From positions 62,001 to 126,000 of the forward strand of contig DBIA01000035.1 of NCBI GenBank assembly GCA_002296525.1: a DNA stretch of 64,000 bases, read 5' to 3'. Below are positions 17,085-26,424 of the stretch, one piece after another (within the stretch, counting starts at the first letter, position 1; each line of letters opens with the position of its first letter). Position numbers and translations under genes: made by a program. Under the pieces are notes generated by a model. That model saw only the letters and a list, made by a program, of their open reading frames with translations, had not been told where the DNA came from and made no database searches. The stretch comes from Candidatus Neomicrothrix sp. UBA814 (GTDB taxonomy: Bacteria; Actinomycetota; Acidimicrobiia; Acidimicrobiales; Poriferisodalaceae).

Positions 17085-17816
17085 TTAGATCTTTGGCTTG
17101 TGAGCTTTACGAGAGCCTGCTTCCCAGTCCTCCATAACAGGATCTGCTTCAAGTGTCCCCAAAACATTGATCTGTGGTGCCTCGCGAAGCGAACGTTTCA
17201 TCTCGGCGAAGCCAGGAAAACTGGCGAGTTCAATTACCGCGTTCCAAAGTGGAACTGCATCCTCGTCACTCGGAACCCTCGAAATTACTGGCCCGAAAAA
17301 CGACAACCCTGAGGGTGGCTGAAAGGAGATTATGGGTGTGCCAACGTCGCGCCCGGTGCGCGACAACGCTAACTCGGTCTCTTCTTCGATAACCACATCC
17401 CACTCTGGATCGTCTACGGCGGTGGCGAAACCTTTAGGCAAACCAGCAGTTTGGAGACACCGTTCTGCATGTTCGACGGTGCCGAGCTGTTTTCTGAGAC
17501 CAGGTTGTTGGTCAAGGTCCCAATAGTGGACACCGAATGCGGCGTACAGAGATGACATGTAGTCACGGCCCTTGTCTTCTCGAACCTTCGCAGCCACTCT
17601 CAAAAACCTCAATCCAGATGTATGCCCTTGCTCGTAACCGGGGGGAAAGTCCTTTTCGTAATTCTTGTCTTTGTTGAGAATGCGTAGAGAGATGAAACGC
17701 CAATCAACCGAGTAGTTAGTTTGTTCTGCGACTTTCTCTACCCATCTAGAGGTAACCCAAGCGAAAGGGCAAATTGGATCCCAAAAAAATTCGATGTCAT
17801 ATTTCTCGTTGCTCAT
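17085..17816 (-). CDS. DsbA-like thioredoxin-fold protein, mycothiol-dependent nitroreductase (Rv2466c) family
   Basis: This 243-residue protein starts MSNEKYDIEFFWDPICPFAWVTSRWV, the signature of the actinobacterial Rv2466c-like DsbA-fold family, whose characterised member is a mycothiol-dependent nitroreductase. The active-site motif here is CPFA, so only the first cysteine of the usual CPWC pair is present and a monothiol mechanism is likely. The cis-Pro region DVGTPIISF is visible. ATG 17816 is chosen because it directly precedes the conserved start; a longer open frame runs antisense into the neighbouring hydrolase and is not conserved. It fits with the mycothione reductase in the window. 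Confidence 0.85.
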   Translation of the reverse strand: MSNEKYDIEFFWDPICPFAWVTSRWVEKVAEQTNYSVDWRFISLRILNKDKNYEKDFPPGYEQGHTSGLRFLRVAAKVREDKGRDYMSSLYAAFGVHYWDLDQQPGLRKQLGTVEHAERCLQTAGLPKGFATAVDDPEWDVVIEEETELALSRTGRDVGTPIISFQPPSGLSFFGPVISRVPSDEDAVPLWNAVIELASFPGFAEMKRSLREAPQINVLGTLEADPVMEDWEAGSRKAHKPKI

Positions 17817-17855
17817 AACGACATGATTAGCACGTTGCGGCCTATCGTCGGCTAG

Positions 17856-18725
17856 GTGAACGCGAACCCAAGCGAAGCGACGGAAGTCTCGCAACCCGAG
17901 ATGTTGGATTCTGAGGGCGGGGGACAAATCGCTCTCCACTGTTTGGGCGGAGAAGGACCGCCTCTGCTGTTTGTCCATGCCACCGGGTTTAACGCTCGGA
18001 CTTACGGCCCATTTGTCAAAAACCTGGCCCGTCATTTCACCGTTTGGGCGCCTGATTTACGTTCCCATGGTTGGAGTACGGCGCCTCTCGATGGGGACTA
18101 TGAATGGACGAGTTTGGCCAGAGATCTCCTTCACGTAGTCGACCACCTGAAAATCGGTGATGGTCAACTCGATTGTGTTGGTCACTCGATCGGAGCGGCT
18201 ACTTTGCTGCTAGCTGACTACCAGCGCCCTGGTCTGATCCGTCGCATGTATGGATACGAACCTGTTATGTGGAGACCAGGTGAAGCCTTTCCTCCTGGTG
18301 AAAACCCGTTGATAGCTGGCGCGCAGAAGAGGCGAGAAGTATTTGAATCTCGAGGCGAGGCAATGGAGAGATTCGCGAGTCGAGCGCCTTTCGCGAGTTG
18401 TCGAGCTGATGCGCTTCTTAGCTACGTATCGAACGCATTTGAAGATATCGAGGGTGGGTCCGTGCGCTTACGATGTCGAGGAGATGAAGAAGCCAAGGTT
18501 TACGACGGCGAGCGGGTTTCAACTAATGACAAAATTGTTGATTGCGCAGCTGAAGTTGTAATCGGCAAAGGAATGGAACAGCAATTTGGGAACCTTGGAA
18601 TACCGGCGGCAGAAGCTCTCAAAAATTCGTCGCTAATTGTCTACGAAGACTTAACCCACTTTGGGCCGCTTGAAGCGCCCGACCGATTAGCCGGCGATGC
18701 GCTGCGGGCTCTTGGGGTGGGTTAG
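17856..18725 (+). CDS. Alpha/beta hydrolase
   Basis: This 289-residue alpha/beta-hydrolase-fold protein has the oxyanion-loop strand PPLLFVHATGFNA, the nucleophile elbow GHSIGAA (Ser near residue 112) and a late acid/His region ending YEDLTHFGPLEAP with the catalytic His. The reaction cannot be named further. It starts at GTG 17856, 39 bases from the divergent DsbA-like gene, and its end overlaps by 4 bases the stop of the next, convergent hydrolase. Confidence 0.85.
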   Translation: MNANPSEATEVSQPEMLDSEGGGQIALHCLGGEGPPLLFVHATGFNARTYGPFVKNLARHFTVWAPDLRSHGWSTAPLDGDYEWTSLARDLLHVVDHLKIGDGQLDCVGHSIGAATLLLADYQRPGLIRRMYGYEPVMWRPGEAFPPGENPLIAGAQKRREVFESRGEAMERFASRAPFASCRADALLSYVSNAFEDIEGGSVRLRCRGDEEAKVYDGERVSTNDKIVDCAAEVVIGKGMEQQFGNLGIPAAEALKNSSLIVYEDLTHFGPLEAPDRLAGDALRALGVG

Positions 18726-19492
18726 GTCGACCCGTTCAATTGATTTTCGTCGAGGAATTTAACGAACTGCTCGACCAAGAATTTTGGCTGGTCTCGATGC
18801 GCTATATGTCCGCATTCGGGAATAAAGGTACCGGTGGCATGAGGGACCTCACGGATAACGCCGTGCACCATTTCCTCAGTTGCGTATTCATCGCGGTCGC
18901 CCTGCAGTACGAGAAGCGGACAAGTGATCTTTGAAAGAAGGTTGCGAATATCGAAAGTGGCAAACCTTGGATCGAGCCAGATTTTCGCCCAGCGGTCAAA
19001 TGTGGTTCCAGGATCACTGTGGTGACGTGACATTCCGTCAACAATTAAATTCCGTCTAGCGACAGCAGATTGCACCCCTTCGATCACTGCTGTTTCGACA
19101 TAGATGTGCGCAGCGATGGTCACCACAGCAGTCGGACTGACCATAGGGGAGGAAGCAGCGATCAACGAAATTGTGCCTCCATCACTGTGACCAAAAAGAA
19201 TTGGCTTTGAAATATTCAGTTGTTTCAATAGAGCTGGCAGCGTCTCGCTAGCTTCGAGATGCATGAAGTCAGGGTCGTACTGGCTGTTATTCGCTGAAGA
19301 CCTTCCGTAGCCGGTTCTGTCGTAGAGAAGCACGGGTAGCCCAGTTAGGGCGTGGATACTATCGGGGAGGTCACGCCATTGAGTGATTGACCCCAAGCCT
19401 TCATGCAACATCACAATGGTTGGGCGTCCATCAAGGACACCTAAAGTCTTGACAGCTATCTGCTCTCCCGAAACTTTTACGAATTCAATCAT
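18722..19492 (-). CDS. Alpha/beta hydrolase
   Basis: This 256-residue alpha/beta hydrolase begins MIEFVKVSGEQIAVKTLG. Visible are the HEGLGS oxyanion motif, YDRTGYGRSS, the nucleophile elbow GHSDGGTISL and the catalytic His in PECGHIAHRDQP. The HEGLG variant occurs in esterases and hydrolases of aromatic-degradation clusters, and boxB/boxC lie about 600 bases further on, but a direct link is not shown. ATG 19492 is preferred; a TTG at 19564 would extend it into the start of the divergent NUDIX gene. Confidence 0.85.
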   Translation of the reverse strand: MIEFVKVSGEQIAVKTLGVLDGRPTIVMLHEGLGSITQWRDLPDSIHALTGLPVLLYDRTGYGRSSANNSQYDPDFMHLEASETLPALLKQLNISKPILFGHSDGGTISLIAASSPMVSPTAVVTIAAHIYVETAVIEGVQSAVARRNLIVDGMSRHHSDPGTTFDRWAKIWLDPRFATFDIRNLLSKITCPLLVLQGDRDEYATEEMVHGVIREVPHATGTFIPECGHIAHRDQPKFLVEQFVKFLDENQLNGST

Positions 19493-19548
19493 GGGGCAGG
19501 CTCGATGATTGACTACCTGATCTTGTTTTTGCAAGTACTTTGCCGTTA

Positions 19549-20076
19549 ATGGTGTTTCGCCCAATCATTGGCACGTTGGTGTACCTCCTAGACCGCGAGA
19601 GTAATAGCGTTCTGCTTATAAAGCGTGATGCGCGCCCGCAGGATGATCATTATGGAAAGTTCAACGGACTCGGTGGAAAGTTAGAACTTGACGAATCGGT
19701 TGTAGCGGGTGTCTGTCGCGAGTTCGAAGAAGAGTCAGGGGCGGCGCTAAAACATTTCTCCTTGAGAGGCACTGTTACTTGGTCAAATTTCGGACCAAAA
19801 CGAGAAGAGTGGCTCGGCTTCATATTTCTTGCGGAATCTTGGGAAGGTGAGATTGCCGCAGGTAATGACGAGGGCTCACTCATCTGGGTGGAGCTTGAAC
19901 GATTACTACAGGCCTGCGACGACGATGAGGAAAAGCGTGCCGAAGCGAACCTCCCCATGTGGGCGGGAGATCGTCACTTTGTTCCGATGGTCTTCGATGA
20001 GGACCAACGGCAATTCCACGGCACGATGCCATATGACGGAGATACGCCTATCGGGTGGAGCTATTCGAGGATTTGA
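19549..20076 (+). CDS. NUDIX hydrolase, 8-oxo-dGTP diphosphatase-like
   Basis: This protein of about 175 residues has the NUDIX box visible as GLGGKLELDESVVAGVCREFEEESG (matching Gx5Ex7REUxEExGU). The start TLVYLLDRESNSVLLIKRD and the FNGLGGK segment are like MutT/NUDT1-type enzymes that remove oxidised nucleotides. The N-terminal start is uncertain between TTG 19540, ATG 19549 and GTG 19552; none has a strong ribosome site. It converges with boxB, with only 3 bases between the stops. Confidence 0.88.
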   Translation: MVFRPIIGTLVYLLDRESNSVLLIKRDARPQDDHYGKFNGLGGKLELDESVVAGVCREFEEESGAALKHFSLRGTVTWSNFGPKREEWLGFIFLAESWEGEIAAGNDEGSLIWVELERLLQACDDDEEKRAEANLPMWAGDRHFVPMVFDEDQRQFHGTMPYDGDTPIGWSYSRI

Positions 20077-20079
20077 GAA

Positions 20080-21498
20080 TTACAAGCGAACGTATTCGTA
20101 ATCGATGGGTTGAGTATGAATGCCTGACATTGGGGGAGCGATCCAACTTGCCATTTGGCCAGGGGCATAAACGGGTTGCATCAGAGAGATAACGAAGTCC
20201 CTATCGGAGTCAGTCGGCAGGAAATTCGATTCGCTGCTTTCCCAGTCCGACTCTGAGAGGATTTCCCCTGAAGGAGCGACAAATGCGTCCCGGTAAATGC
20301 CAACCTGTCGGTGGAAAGCCTCATTAGGTAGATCCAAACGGTATTCGATGCCGTGTTCTTCAAGTATCCGATTCCAGCGGCGCATTCCCTTAGCGCAGTC
20401 TTCAATGTAGGACCGTCTTAACTGTTCGTTAACAACCGTGATCTTTGAACGTGATGTTTCTAGCCAACGGCCGTCGACGATTTCACTGATGGCGTCTTCG
20501 TCGTTAACCAAAACGTGATCGTCTTCATACGACGGCTCAGCAAATCTGCCTTTTAGACCGGCAGAGTAGTAGTTGGCCGCATTGGTCGAGGTTTCGGAGC
20601 CAAAGAGATCAAGTGAAACGGAGAAATGAAAGTTGATGTACTTCTGCAGGGTAGGAAGGTCAATCGCGCCGTAGGACCGCACGTCATCGGTGTCGCACTC
20701 TTTCATCACTTCGCAAGTTCTTTGAATCACTCGCGCAATACCCGAAGCGCCCACAAACATGTGGTGGGCCTCTTCCTTCAACATGAAGTCGCAGGTCCTG
20801 CTCAGCGGGTCGAACGCTGATTCTTTTAGAGCCCCTAACTGGTACTTGCCGTCCCGGTCAGTGAAGTAAGTAAACAACAGGAATGACAGCCAGTCGGATG
20901 TCTTTTCGTTGAAGGCCCCGAGAATGCGAGGATGATCAGGGTCTCCGGAGTTCCTTTGGAGGAGGGCGTCTGCTTCTTCTCGCCCGTCGCGCCCGAAGTG
21001 CGCATGTAGTAAGTAGACCATGGCCCAAAGGTGACGGCCTTCTTCGACATTTATTTGGAACAAGTTCCGCAAGTCGTAGAGGGATGGTGCAGTCTTTCCT
21101 AAATAACGCTGCTGTTCTACTGAAGCGGGCTCGGTGTCACCCTGCACAACTATCAACCGACGTAGGTCAGTTCGAAATTCTCCTGGAACTTCTTGCCAAA
21201 CCGGCTCACCTTTCATTTCGCCGAAACCTATCCGCCGGTCCGCTTCTGGTTCCGAAAGAAATATGCCCCATCGATAGTCCGGGAGTTTTACATGCGAGAA
21301 ATGCGCCCAACCCTCCCGACCTACATCTACAGCTGTGCGCAAGTAAATTTCATTATCTTGAAACCCGACTGGCCCCATTTCTAACCACCAGTCGGCAAAT
21401 CGAGGTTGCCAGTTCTCAAGAGCCCGTTGAAGACGTCGATCACCGGCAAGATTGACGTTATTTGGGATCTTCTCTGAGTAGTCGATTTGTTGAGTCAT
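20080..21498 (-). CDS. boxB: Benzoyl-CoA 2,3-epoxidase, oxygenase subunit BoxB
   Basis: BoxB is the di-iron subunit that epoxidises benzoyl-CoA in the aerobic hybrid benzoate pathway, with BoxA as the electron-delivering partner. The 472-residue sequence has the family start IDYSEKIPNNVNLAGDRRLQRALE and di-iron ligand helices EEGRHLWAMVYLLHAHFG and LKEEAHHMFVGASG, plus YEYVRL at the C-terminus. It starts 26 bases after boxC, forming a boxC-boxB transcript. No boxA is in the window, so the reductase must be elsewhere or replaced. Confidence 0.95.
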   Translation of the reverse strand: MTQQIDYSEKIPNNVNLAGDRRLQRALENWQPRFADWWLEMGPVGFQDNEIYLRTAVDVGREGWAHFSHVKLPDYRWGIFLSEPEADRRIGFGEMKGEPVWQEVPGEFRTDLRRLIVVQGDTEPASVEQQRYLGKTAPSLYDLRNLFQINVEEGRHLWAMVYLLHAHFGRDGREEADALLQRNSGDPDHPRILGAFNEKTSDWLSFLLFTYFTDRDGKYQLGALKESAFDPLSRTCDFMLKEEAHHMFVGASGIARVIQRTCEVMKECDTDDVRSYGAIDLPTLQKYINFHFSVSLDLFGSETSTNAANYYSAGLKGRFAEPSYEDDHVLVNDEDAISEIVDGRWLETSRSKITVVNEQLRRSYIEDCAKGMRRWNRILEEHGIEYRLDLPNEAFHRQVGIYRDAFVAPSGEILSESDWESSESNFLPTDSDRDFVISLMQPVYAPGQMASWIAPPMSGIHTQPIDYEYVRL

Positions 21499-21524
21499 GA
21501 ACAAAAGCGCGATCGGAATATTGG

Positions 21525-23126
21525 TTAGGTTCGTCGGTTATCAAATTTAGGACGGGACCCAGTCCCGTACCGCTGCAAAGATCCTTCAGGCCCACTTGCG
21601 TTTGGTCTAGTAAACACCCAATTCTGCCAGGCTGAAAGCCTCGCAAAAATCTTCGTAGCCATAGTTTCTGGTCCGCAGAATCGCTGATTGGCCTCCATGG
21701 CCGTTAAGGCATCGGCAGAAAAGCTTGAACGCTCTTCGATAAATAGCCTCAGCTCATCATCCCAGTCGAGATCGTCGGGCGTTGTTGTTGCTAGTCCGAA
21801 ACTCGAAGCCTGAGAAGCCATCAAATCCCTATTGAGGGCCTCGGAAATTCTGCCCAAAGAGTCTTCATCTCCCCATAAACGCGAAGCCAGTCGGCTTAGC
21901 CCGTTCCACATCGGTAATCGACCCAAATTGCTTTCAGTAACTCGGATGCTGGCAGGCGCTAGCGGAACCATTTGCTCCTCGAACCGTCCTTCCAGCATGA
22001 AGGTTCTATCTGCTGCAAGTGCCAATTCAAGAAGTACTCCCACAAAGCACGAACCAGGTTCAATCGCTGCAACCAACGTCTTGGACATCAGATCAAGTCT
22101 GCTTAAACAGCGTCTCCACAACAGTGCTGTCTCAAGTTGGAGGTTGTCTTCTGACAGTCGAAGTTCTTGATCTAAGGCAGCGGCGTCTTCGGTCAATCCT
22201 TCGGTTCTCAAAATGAGTGAACCGATTTCCGGAAAGTCGAACCGTAACCGGCAAAGTGCGTCATCGAGCTCGCGTGCGGTCTGAAGTAACCAATCCGATG
22301 TCCGCTCTACAGAAACGGTTAGCTCCGCATGTGTATCTGCGAGCTTCAAACTTACTGAGGTGTAGTTGATTGAATCTTGCTCGACGGAAATCCTTAGCGG
22401 TGACAACGAAGCAGGCTCTCCATCTAATCGCGTACTGGTAGCAGCAAGAACTGCGGCTCGGCGACCCACGGCATCGTTGAATTCAGTTGGTGGTGCTAAC
22501 TCGTCAACGAGTCCCCACTCCAAAGCTTCATTACCGGAGATTCCCTCTGCTTTGGTGGCAAAAATATCTGCTCTATCGCGACGAACGTGCCTCTTGTCGG
22601 TGAGTCGAGTTAGACCTCCGGTACCGGGAAGGACTCCCAATAGCGGCACTTCGGGCAGAGAAACGGAAGTGTTTCTGTCGTCAACCAACAGAATGTGGTC
22701 GCAGGCCAACGCGAGCTCATAACCCCCGCCCGAACAAGCACCATTCACCGCTGCAAGAAAGCGAATTCCGCTTAGTTCACTCGCTTCTTCTATCTCTAAA
22801 CGCGTCTCATTTGTGAACTTACAAAAGTTCACTTTGTGGGAATGGTCGGCTGCAGCAAGCATTCGTATGTTGGCCCCAGCGCAGAACATGCCTTCGAGGG
22901 CACTTTTAATTACGACGCATTTAACGCTGGTGTGAACGAGCCGAATATGTCGGATCGCGTTAGCGAGTTCGATGTCTACATCAATGTCGTAGCTGTTGAG
23001 CTTTAGCTCATAGTCACCAAAAGCCGGTGATTGTGAATCAACGGCGAGCTCTAAGGTCGCCACATTGTCGTCAACCAGCAATCTCCAATGGCGAAAGGTG
23101 TTGGGTTGAATTTCGAAAGTTGTCAT
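21525..23126 (-). CDS. boxC: Benzoyl-CoA-dihydrodiol lyase BoxC
   Basis: BoxC opens the ring of the benzoyl-CoA epoxide or dihydrodiol hydrolytically, releasing formate. The 533-residue protein is the fused crotonase typical of BoxC: an N-terminal crotonase domain with LNSYDIDVDIELANAI, GMFCAGANIRMLA, KVNFCKFTNETR and GACSGGGYELALACDH, and a diverged C-terminal half. The start ATG 23126 has an AAGGA site. It is first in the boxC-boxB pair and divergent to the benzoate-CoA ligase, with 128 bases between them that should hold both promoters. Confidence 0.95.
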   Translation of the reverse strand: MTTFEIQPNTFRHWRLLVDDNVATLELAVDSQSPAFGDYELKLNSYDIDVDIELANAIRHIRLVHTSVKCVVIKSALEGMFCAGANIRMLAAADHSHKVNFCKFTNETRLEIEEASELSGIRFLAAVNGACSGGGYELALACDHILLVDDRNTSVSLPEVPLLGVLPGTGGLTRLTDKRHVRRDRADIFATKAEGISGNEALEWGLVDELAPPTEFNDAVGRRAAVLAATSTRLDGEPASLSPLRISVEQDSINYTSVSLKLADTHAELTVSVERTSDWLLQTARELDDALCRLRFDFPEIGSLILRTEGLTEDAAALDQELRLSEDNLQLETALLWRRCLSRLDLMSKTLVAAIEPGSCFVGVLLELALAADRTFMLEGRFEEQMVPLAPASIRVTESNLGRLPMWNGLSRLASRLWGDEDSLGRISEALNRDLMASQASSFGLATTTPDDLDWDDELRLFIEERSSFSADALTAMEANQRFCGPETMATKIFARLSAWQNWVFTRPNASGPEGSLQRYGTGSRPKFDNRRT

Positions 23127-23254
23127 CTGGTTGTCCTTACAGATGAATCACTACGAGAACTAGCGGTCAACTTCTAGGATGCCTTCTTGCGTTTTCGTTT
23201 CACACTCTAAACACATGAGAAGCTGTAGCCGATGCCTATGCGAAGGGAAATCTT

Positions 23255-24751
23255 TTGTCAGATAACGCAGTGAACCGCTTTCTTGTTGAGCCGGCACAAC
23301 TCTCTCCGGACGCAATAGCAGTCATTGACGCGTCGACCGGAGAGAGAACCACACGAGCCGAGCTCTTGCAGGCAACACGAAGTGTGGCCCGTCTCCTCCT
23401 AAGCCGCGGAGTTGTACCTGAGCAACGAATCATCATGTGCTGTCTCGACAGCAAAGCATTCCTTGCTTGGTTTTGGGGAACTATGTGGATAGGAGCGGTC
23501 CCCGTTCCCGTATCGACCATGCTTACGGAAAAGGATTACCAGTTTCTTATAGAGGATTCCCGAGCGGTGGGACTCGTGATCTCGGACGCGCTCAAGGAAT
23601 CGGTTGGTCAAGCTGCTGAAAATCAACCTTTTCTTTCGTGGACTCAAAAAGATGATGATGTTCCGGAACTTAACGTGGATGCAGAGTTCGGCACTCCATT
23701 CCCGGCTGTGGACGACGACATCGCTTTTTGGTTGTACACGTCGGGCACGACCGGCTTTCCTAAAGGAGCGATGCATCGTCACGCCGATCTTGCGTTTTGT
23801 ACCGATATGTACGCCAAAGCTGTTCTTGGTATGAACAGCGAAGACGTTGTTTACTCTGTAGCGAAGCTTTTCTTCGCCTACGGCCTTGGTAATGCCGGTT
23901 ACTTCCCTCCGGGAACTGGAGCGTCTGCGATCCTAAATCCGGGCCGGCCGGTACCAGAAGACATCGCCGAACACTTACGTGTATATCGCCCGACCATTTT
24001 TTTTGGCGTACCCACGTCCTACGGCCAGCTTCTAAGTTCTGAAATTCCGGACGGCACATTCGAGTCAGTTCGAATCGCAATTTCAGCAGGCGAACCGCTC
24101 CCAGCCGACATCCACCGACGTTTTCAGGAACGTTTTGGCGTTGAAATTTTGGATGGGCTTGGCACTACTGAACTGGCTCATATCGCCATTTCCAATCGGC
24201 CTGGTAATTCAGTGGCGGGAACAAGCGGGACCGTCGTTGATGGCTATGAGGTTTCGATCAGGGACGAAAATGGTCATGAAGTAGCCGATGGGGAGGCGGG
24301 AACGCTTCACATCAAGGGCGAATCAGTCATGGTCGGTTATTGGAATAGGACGGCGCGTAGCCGACAAGCATTAGTCGGCGAGTTTCTTGCCACAGGTGAC
24401 TCGTACATGCGCAATTCCGACGGTACCTACACCTGTCTAGGTCGGTCCGATGACATGCTGAAAGTAGGAGGAATTTGGGTTAGTCCTACCGAAGTTGAGT
24501 CGTGCATCCTTGAGTTGCAAGAAATTGCGCAAGTTGCAGTAGTGGGCGCTGAAGACGATGAAGGGTTAGTGAAACCCAAGGCCTTCGTCGTGTTAGAAGC
24601 AGCAGTTGAGGGAGATGGAATCGCCAACGTGATCCAAGATCACGTTCGTAACCATCTCGCACCGTTTAAATACCCTCGGTGGGTAGAGATTGTCGATGAG
24701 CTCCCTCAGACGGCTACCGGCAAAATCAAGCGTTATCTTTTGCGTGGCTAG
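23255..24751 (+). CDS. Benzoate-CoA ligase
   Basis: This 498-residue AMP-forming acyl-CoA synthetase is of the benzoate-CoA ligase type. The P-loop is YTSGTTGFPKGAMHRH, followed by FGVPTSYGQLL, LDGLGTTELAHIAISN (A5 region), YWNRTARSRQA and the hinge and lysine motif TATGKIKRYLLR at the C-terminus. It would activate benzoate for BoxAB and BoxC, which lie divergently next to it. The start is TTG 23255 (protein MSDNAVNRFL), with a weak GAAGGGA site upstream. Its end overlaps the esterase stop by 4 bases. Confidence 0.9.
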   Translation: MSDNAVNRFLVEPAQLSPDAIAVIDASTGERTTRAELLQATRSVARLLLSRGVVPEQRIIMCCLDSKAFLAWFWGTMWIGAVPVPVSTMLTEKDYQFLIEDSRAVGLVISDALKESVGQAAENQPFLSWTQKDDDVPELNVDAEFGTPFPAVDDDIAFWLYTSGTTGFPKGAMHRHADLAFCTDMYAKAVLGMNSEDVVYSVAKLFFAYGLGNAGYFPPGTGASAILNPGRPVPEDIAEHLRVYRPTIFFGVPTSYGQLLSSEIPDGTFESVRIAISAGEPLPADIHRRFQERFGVEILDGLGTTELAHIAISNRPGNSVAGTSGTVVDGYEVSIRDENGHEVADGEAGTLHIKGESVMVGYWNRTARSRQALVGEFLATGDSYMRNSDGTYTCLGRSDDMLKVGGIWVSPTEVESCILELQEIAQVAVVGAEDDEGLVKPKAFVVLEAAVEGDGIANVIQDHVRNHLAPFKYPRWVEIVDELPQTATGKIKRYLLRG

Positions 24752-26280
24752 CCCGTGGGGCTTTGACCCCAAGCTCGGGCGATACTTTTTGGCAGTTCTT
24801 CGATCCACTGAATCAGATCGTGTCCACACACCCGCTCTGTGAAGTGATGCGGGGAGGAGTGAAAGTGGAGCCAAGCGGCCCAAGCTTCCGTAGCTTGGTG
24901 AAACCCTTGCTCCAATGTTCCGGCGCAGAGGTGTACGAAGGGCGCTCCCTCAGCGTTCCAAGCAATTTGCTCGCCAGGAGGCATCCCTGCTGAAAATGCG
25001 ATGCAGTGACCGTAACGTTCTCTGTGCATAGAACCAGTAGCGAGCGCGTGGCCTGCGCCATCGGAGCAACCGAAGATCGCCCGGAACTCCCGGGCATCAG
25101 AAACGCCGAACTCCTCTTCGCCCCATTGCGAAATTTCATCAACGAAAAATCGTTGGTGTCGATCGAATCGCTGATCGTCGAAGCCGGGGAGGTACTCCAA
25201 CGCGCGCTCGTTCCCGGTGTGGTCCATCGGGGCAGCATGAGGTGCGATGACCACCACAGGCGGTATCGCTTGGTTGGCAATGGCTGCGTCGAGTCGACGA
25301 ATATACGGCTCAATCATGTTGCCGTCGGTCGAATAGACCACAGGAAGGTTTGAGTCCCGTGAGTGGCCAGGTGGAAGATAGACCTTGATTCGCCGATTTT
25401 CTCGCAAAGCTGAACTACTGAATTCGTGGGTTGTTAGGGAGCCGTCGAGATTGTCATCGTCATGGCTAGGAAGCTCATCGGGGGCATTAATGCCGCGGTA
25501 ACGGTGATCTACGGCCCCCCGCCCGCCAATCGGCATTCCATTTTGGTCTAGTTGCCAGAACCCATAGCCGAATACGGCTTCGTCTAGTCGATCGATGCGG
25601 ACTTGCACACACCAGAGGTCAGTTGGGGCCCCGTTGCTTTCTAATACCTTCCACATAGGCAGTTCGAAAACCGGACCCGGGATGGCTCCAAACCCGCCGG
25701 ACTGGCAAACAAACGTTAGGTCGTTGCCGTCGGCCCAAGCTCCATCTGGGTGACGCACTAGACCTGAACGAAGTTCTTCGGCGCTGGGATTGGTCCAAAT
25801 CCGACAAAACCGCTGTCCCGGTGGCAAGCCTTCGTCTTCATAACGTGCTTGCGCCCGCTCTTTGTTTCTGCGCTCGACGTTGTCGCGCATTTCAGCCAAG
25901 GAAGGCAATCCAAAAGCGTGGCGCATTTCGTCGTCAGCTACACCATCAAGTGGTGCCATGACCATGTCGCCCTGATGTTCGAGAATTACCGTGCCAAACC
26001 GTTGAGGTCGACCTGTCATTAGCGAAACTTTGTCAGCGCATTCAGCAAATAGAGCTCCGGCGCCGGGCACCCCCGCTTGGTGGGCGCGTCCAGCTAACTC
26101 TCCAGCAATCGGTAACTGTTGGGGTCCTGCAAAGATTGCGAGGGCGCGCGAGGCGCGCAAAGCATCGATTCCTTGGAGCTGCCCTAGTTCTTCCATTTGG
26201 AGTATTTGTTGCACCAGCAGGGGGGCTGTCTCCGGGTCTGCCCCCTCTAGCTGACTCAATAAGTCACTGATCGCACTCAT
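24748..26280 (-). CDS. Esterase family protein (enterochelin-esterase/esterase-D like) with long N-terminal extension
   Basis: This 510-residue protein has a C-terminal alpha/beta-hydrolase domain of the putative esterase family (about 290-500), with IKVYLPPGHS, LPVVYSTDGN, the nucleophile elbow FGCSDGAGHA and a late His in VCGHDLIQWI. The N-terminal 280 residues include a helical stretch (1-70) and a beta-rich middle that I do not recognise. No signal peptide is seen, so a role on imported siderophore is not supported. ATG 26280 has a strong AGGAGG site. It converges on the benzoate-CoA ligase with a 4-base overlap. Confidence 0.75.
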   Translation of the reverse strand: MSAISDLLSQLEGADPETAPLLVQQILQMEELGQLQGIDALRASRALAIFAGPQQLPIAGELAGRAHQAGVPGAGALFAECADKVSLMTGRPQRFGTVILEHQGDMVMAPLDGVADDEMRHAFGLPSLAEMRDNVERRNKERAQARYEDEGLPPGQRFCRIWTNPSAEELRSGLVRHPDGAWADGNDLTFVCQSGGFGAIPGPVFELPMWKVLESNGAPTDLWCVQVRIDRLDEAVFGYGFWQLDQNGMPIGGRGAVDHRYRGINAPDELPSHDDDNLDGSLTTHEFSSSALRENRRIKVYLPPGHSRDSNLPVVYSTDGNMIEPYIRRLDAAIANQAIPPVVVIAPHAAPMDHTGNERALEYLPGFDDQRFDRHQRFFVDEISQWGEEEFGVSDAREFRAIFGCSDGAGHALATGSMHRERYGHCIAFSAGMPPGEQIAWNAEGAPFVHLCAGTLEQGFHQATEAWAAWLHFHSSPHHFTERVCGHDLIQWIEELPKSIARAWGQSPTG

Positions 26281-26424
26281 GGGGCCTCCTCAACCTGCAT
26301 CTAGGTTACTGCTCAACAAACAGTGGTTTTTGAACTTAAACGCCAACTCGAGATGATCTGATGGCTTAACAGTTGTAGCGTCGCAGAAAGATCCAACGAG
26401 GTTGTTGATCACAAAGGAGATGAC

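Noticed and set aside
17817..18035. Long N-terminal extension of the DsbA-like protein
   Set aside because: It runs antisense through the start of the divergent alpha/beta hydrolase, and the conserved family start is at 17816.
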